From NCBI GenBank assembly GCA_964493245.1, contig CAZBNB010000002.1, positions 1 through 64,000 on the forward strand: DNA of 64,000 nt. Direction: 5' to 3'. Positions 63,564 through 64,000 of this stretch are shown one piece after another; positions within the stretch are counted from its first letter, which is position 1; each line of letters starts with the position of its first letter. This DNA comes from CAZBNB01 sp964493245 (GTDB lineage Bacteria > Pseudomonadota > Gammaproteobacteria > Legionellales > Legionellaceae). The translations under genes and the position numbers were made by a program. Below the pieces are notes generated by a model. The model had not been told where the DNA came from. It was given only the letters and a program-made list of their open reading frames with translations, and searched no databases.

Positions 63564-64000
63564 TTATTTTTCATAAATATTTTTAAAGTTTTGTTTGTAT
63601 ATTTCCATCGAAAAAGATTGTTCGATATAGTTTCTCGCTAATTTACCCAGTTGAATACACTCTGATGATTTCTTTTTTATCATCGCAAGGCATGCTTGAG
63701 CCAACTCATCAGGATTTTCTTTCGAAATTAAAATAGCATGCTCTCCACAAATAAGGCGTGTTTCTCCTACATCAGTAGCGATACAGGGTAACGCACAAAG
63801 CATGGCTTCTGCCAAACTATTGGGGAACCCTTCGGTGTTTGATGGCAGTACAAAAATATCCAACGCATTTAAGTAATCAATGGGATCTTCTGTACCGTTA
63901 ATTAAAATCACTTTATTTTGATGATGTAAGCGTCCTAGCAATGTATTTAATATTTGATTTTGTGCATGGCAGCCGTGTCCGCATAAGATAAAACGTGCGT
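63564..64000 (-). CDS. Family 4 glycosyltransferase, C-terminal part (cut by right edge)
   Basis: The frame stays open to the window edge, so only the last 145 or so residues are seen; the start lies outside. FILCGHGC, then DYLNALDIFVLPSNTEGFPN, then SLAEAMLCALPCIATDVGETRLI is the typical GT4 donor-binding half, including the E-x7-E pair. It is a cytoplasmic retaining glycosyltransferase and suggests that the polysaccharide island, or another sugar cluster, continues beyond the window. Confidence 0.88.
   Translation of the reverse strand, partial: ARFILCGHGCHAQNQILNTLLGRLHHQNKVILINGTEDPIDYLNALDIFVLPSNTEGFPNSLAEAMLCALPCIATDVGETRLICGEHAILISKENPDELAQACLAMIKKKSSECIQLGKLARNYIEQSFSMEIYKQNFKNIYEK

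Noticed and set aside
1..64000. tRNA or rRNA genes as island boundaries
   Set aside because: I looked at the intergenic gaps for cloverleaf-like or conserved rRNA sequence and found none; a dedicated scan could still detect one.

Overview
The window looks like a chromosomal segment from an AT-rich gammaproteobacterium. It is dominated by a very large cell-surface polysaccharide (LPS O-antigen) biosynthesis island. The combination of a GDP-D,D-heptose pathway (gmhA, gmhB, hddA, hddC), a split transketolase and a pyruvate-dehydrogenase-E1-like pair inside a sugar cluster recalls LPS loci of Coxiella and other Legionellales. That placement is an inference from gene content and is weak; no rRNA or other taxonomic marker is present.

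Layout. (1) 1-6559, minus strand: a membrane protein with 12-residue Pro/Ser/Thr-rich repeats that runs off the left edge, rsmA, an O-antigen-ligase-like protein, mltB and a GtrII-like membrane protein. Between the ligase and mltB lie three consecutive long inverted repeats. (2) 6877-10236, plus: gmhB, a VTT/DedA-like membrane protein, a GtrB-like GT2 and lhgO, closed by a clear terminator. (3) 10588-20148, plus: a tightly overlapping run of hddA, transketolase N and C subunits, a ColD/RfbH-type PLP-fold dehydratase (His in place of the Schiff-base Lys), hddC, gmhA and an SDR, then a large membrane protein and a DUF2520-type dehydrogenase. (4) 20168-26384: a RelB/YafQ toxin-antitoxin pair with its own promoter, a second large membrane protein related to the one in (3), a 741-residue protein of unknown function and a frameshifted YefM antitoxin. 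(5) 26395-28021, minus: a Wzt/Wzm ABC-2 exporter, divergent from (6). (6) 28347-45932, plus: a long run of nucleotide-sugar genes: five SDRs, a nucleotidyltransferase-PfkB fusion in the reverse of HldE order, Gfo/Idh/MocA, a UDP-sugar-dehydrogenase homologue without its catalytic Cys, two methyltransferases, a TPP-dependent E1 alpha/beta pair, three unfamiliar glycosyltransferase-like proteins and a second Wzm/Wzt exporter. (7) 46005-61883, minus: three related giant membrane proteins, an FkbM methyltransferase, a GT39-like membrane enzyme, a flippase-like protein, GT2, a Rieske protein, GT4 and asparagine synthetase. (8) 61992-64000, minus: a DUF4143 ATPase with two upstream operator-like repeats, a second copy of the small inverted-repeat element, and a GT4 gene cut by the right edge.

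How it fits together. The transketolase pair could supply sedoheptulose 7-phosphate, or transfer two-carbon units to a deoxysugar. GmhA, HddA, GmhB and HddC would convert sedoheptulose 7-phosphate to GDP-D-glycero-alpha-D-manno-heptose. The SDRs, methyltransferases, ColD-like dehydratase and E1 pair would make further unusual, possibly branched or deoxy sugars. The glycosyltransferases would assemble chains, the two ABC systems would export them, and the ligase would join them to lipid A-core. The mosaic of strands, paralogous pairs, toxin-antitoxin genes and repeat elements suggests the island was built from several acquisitions.
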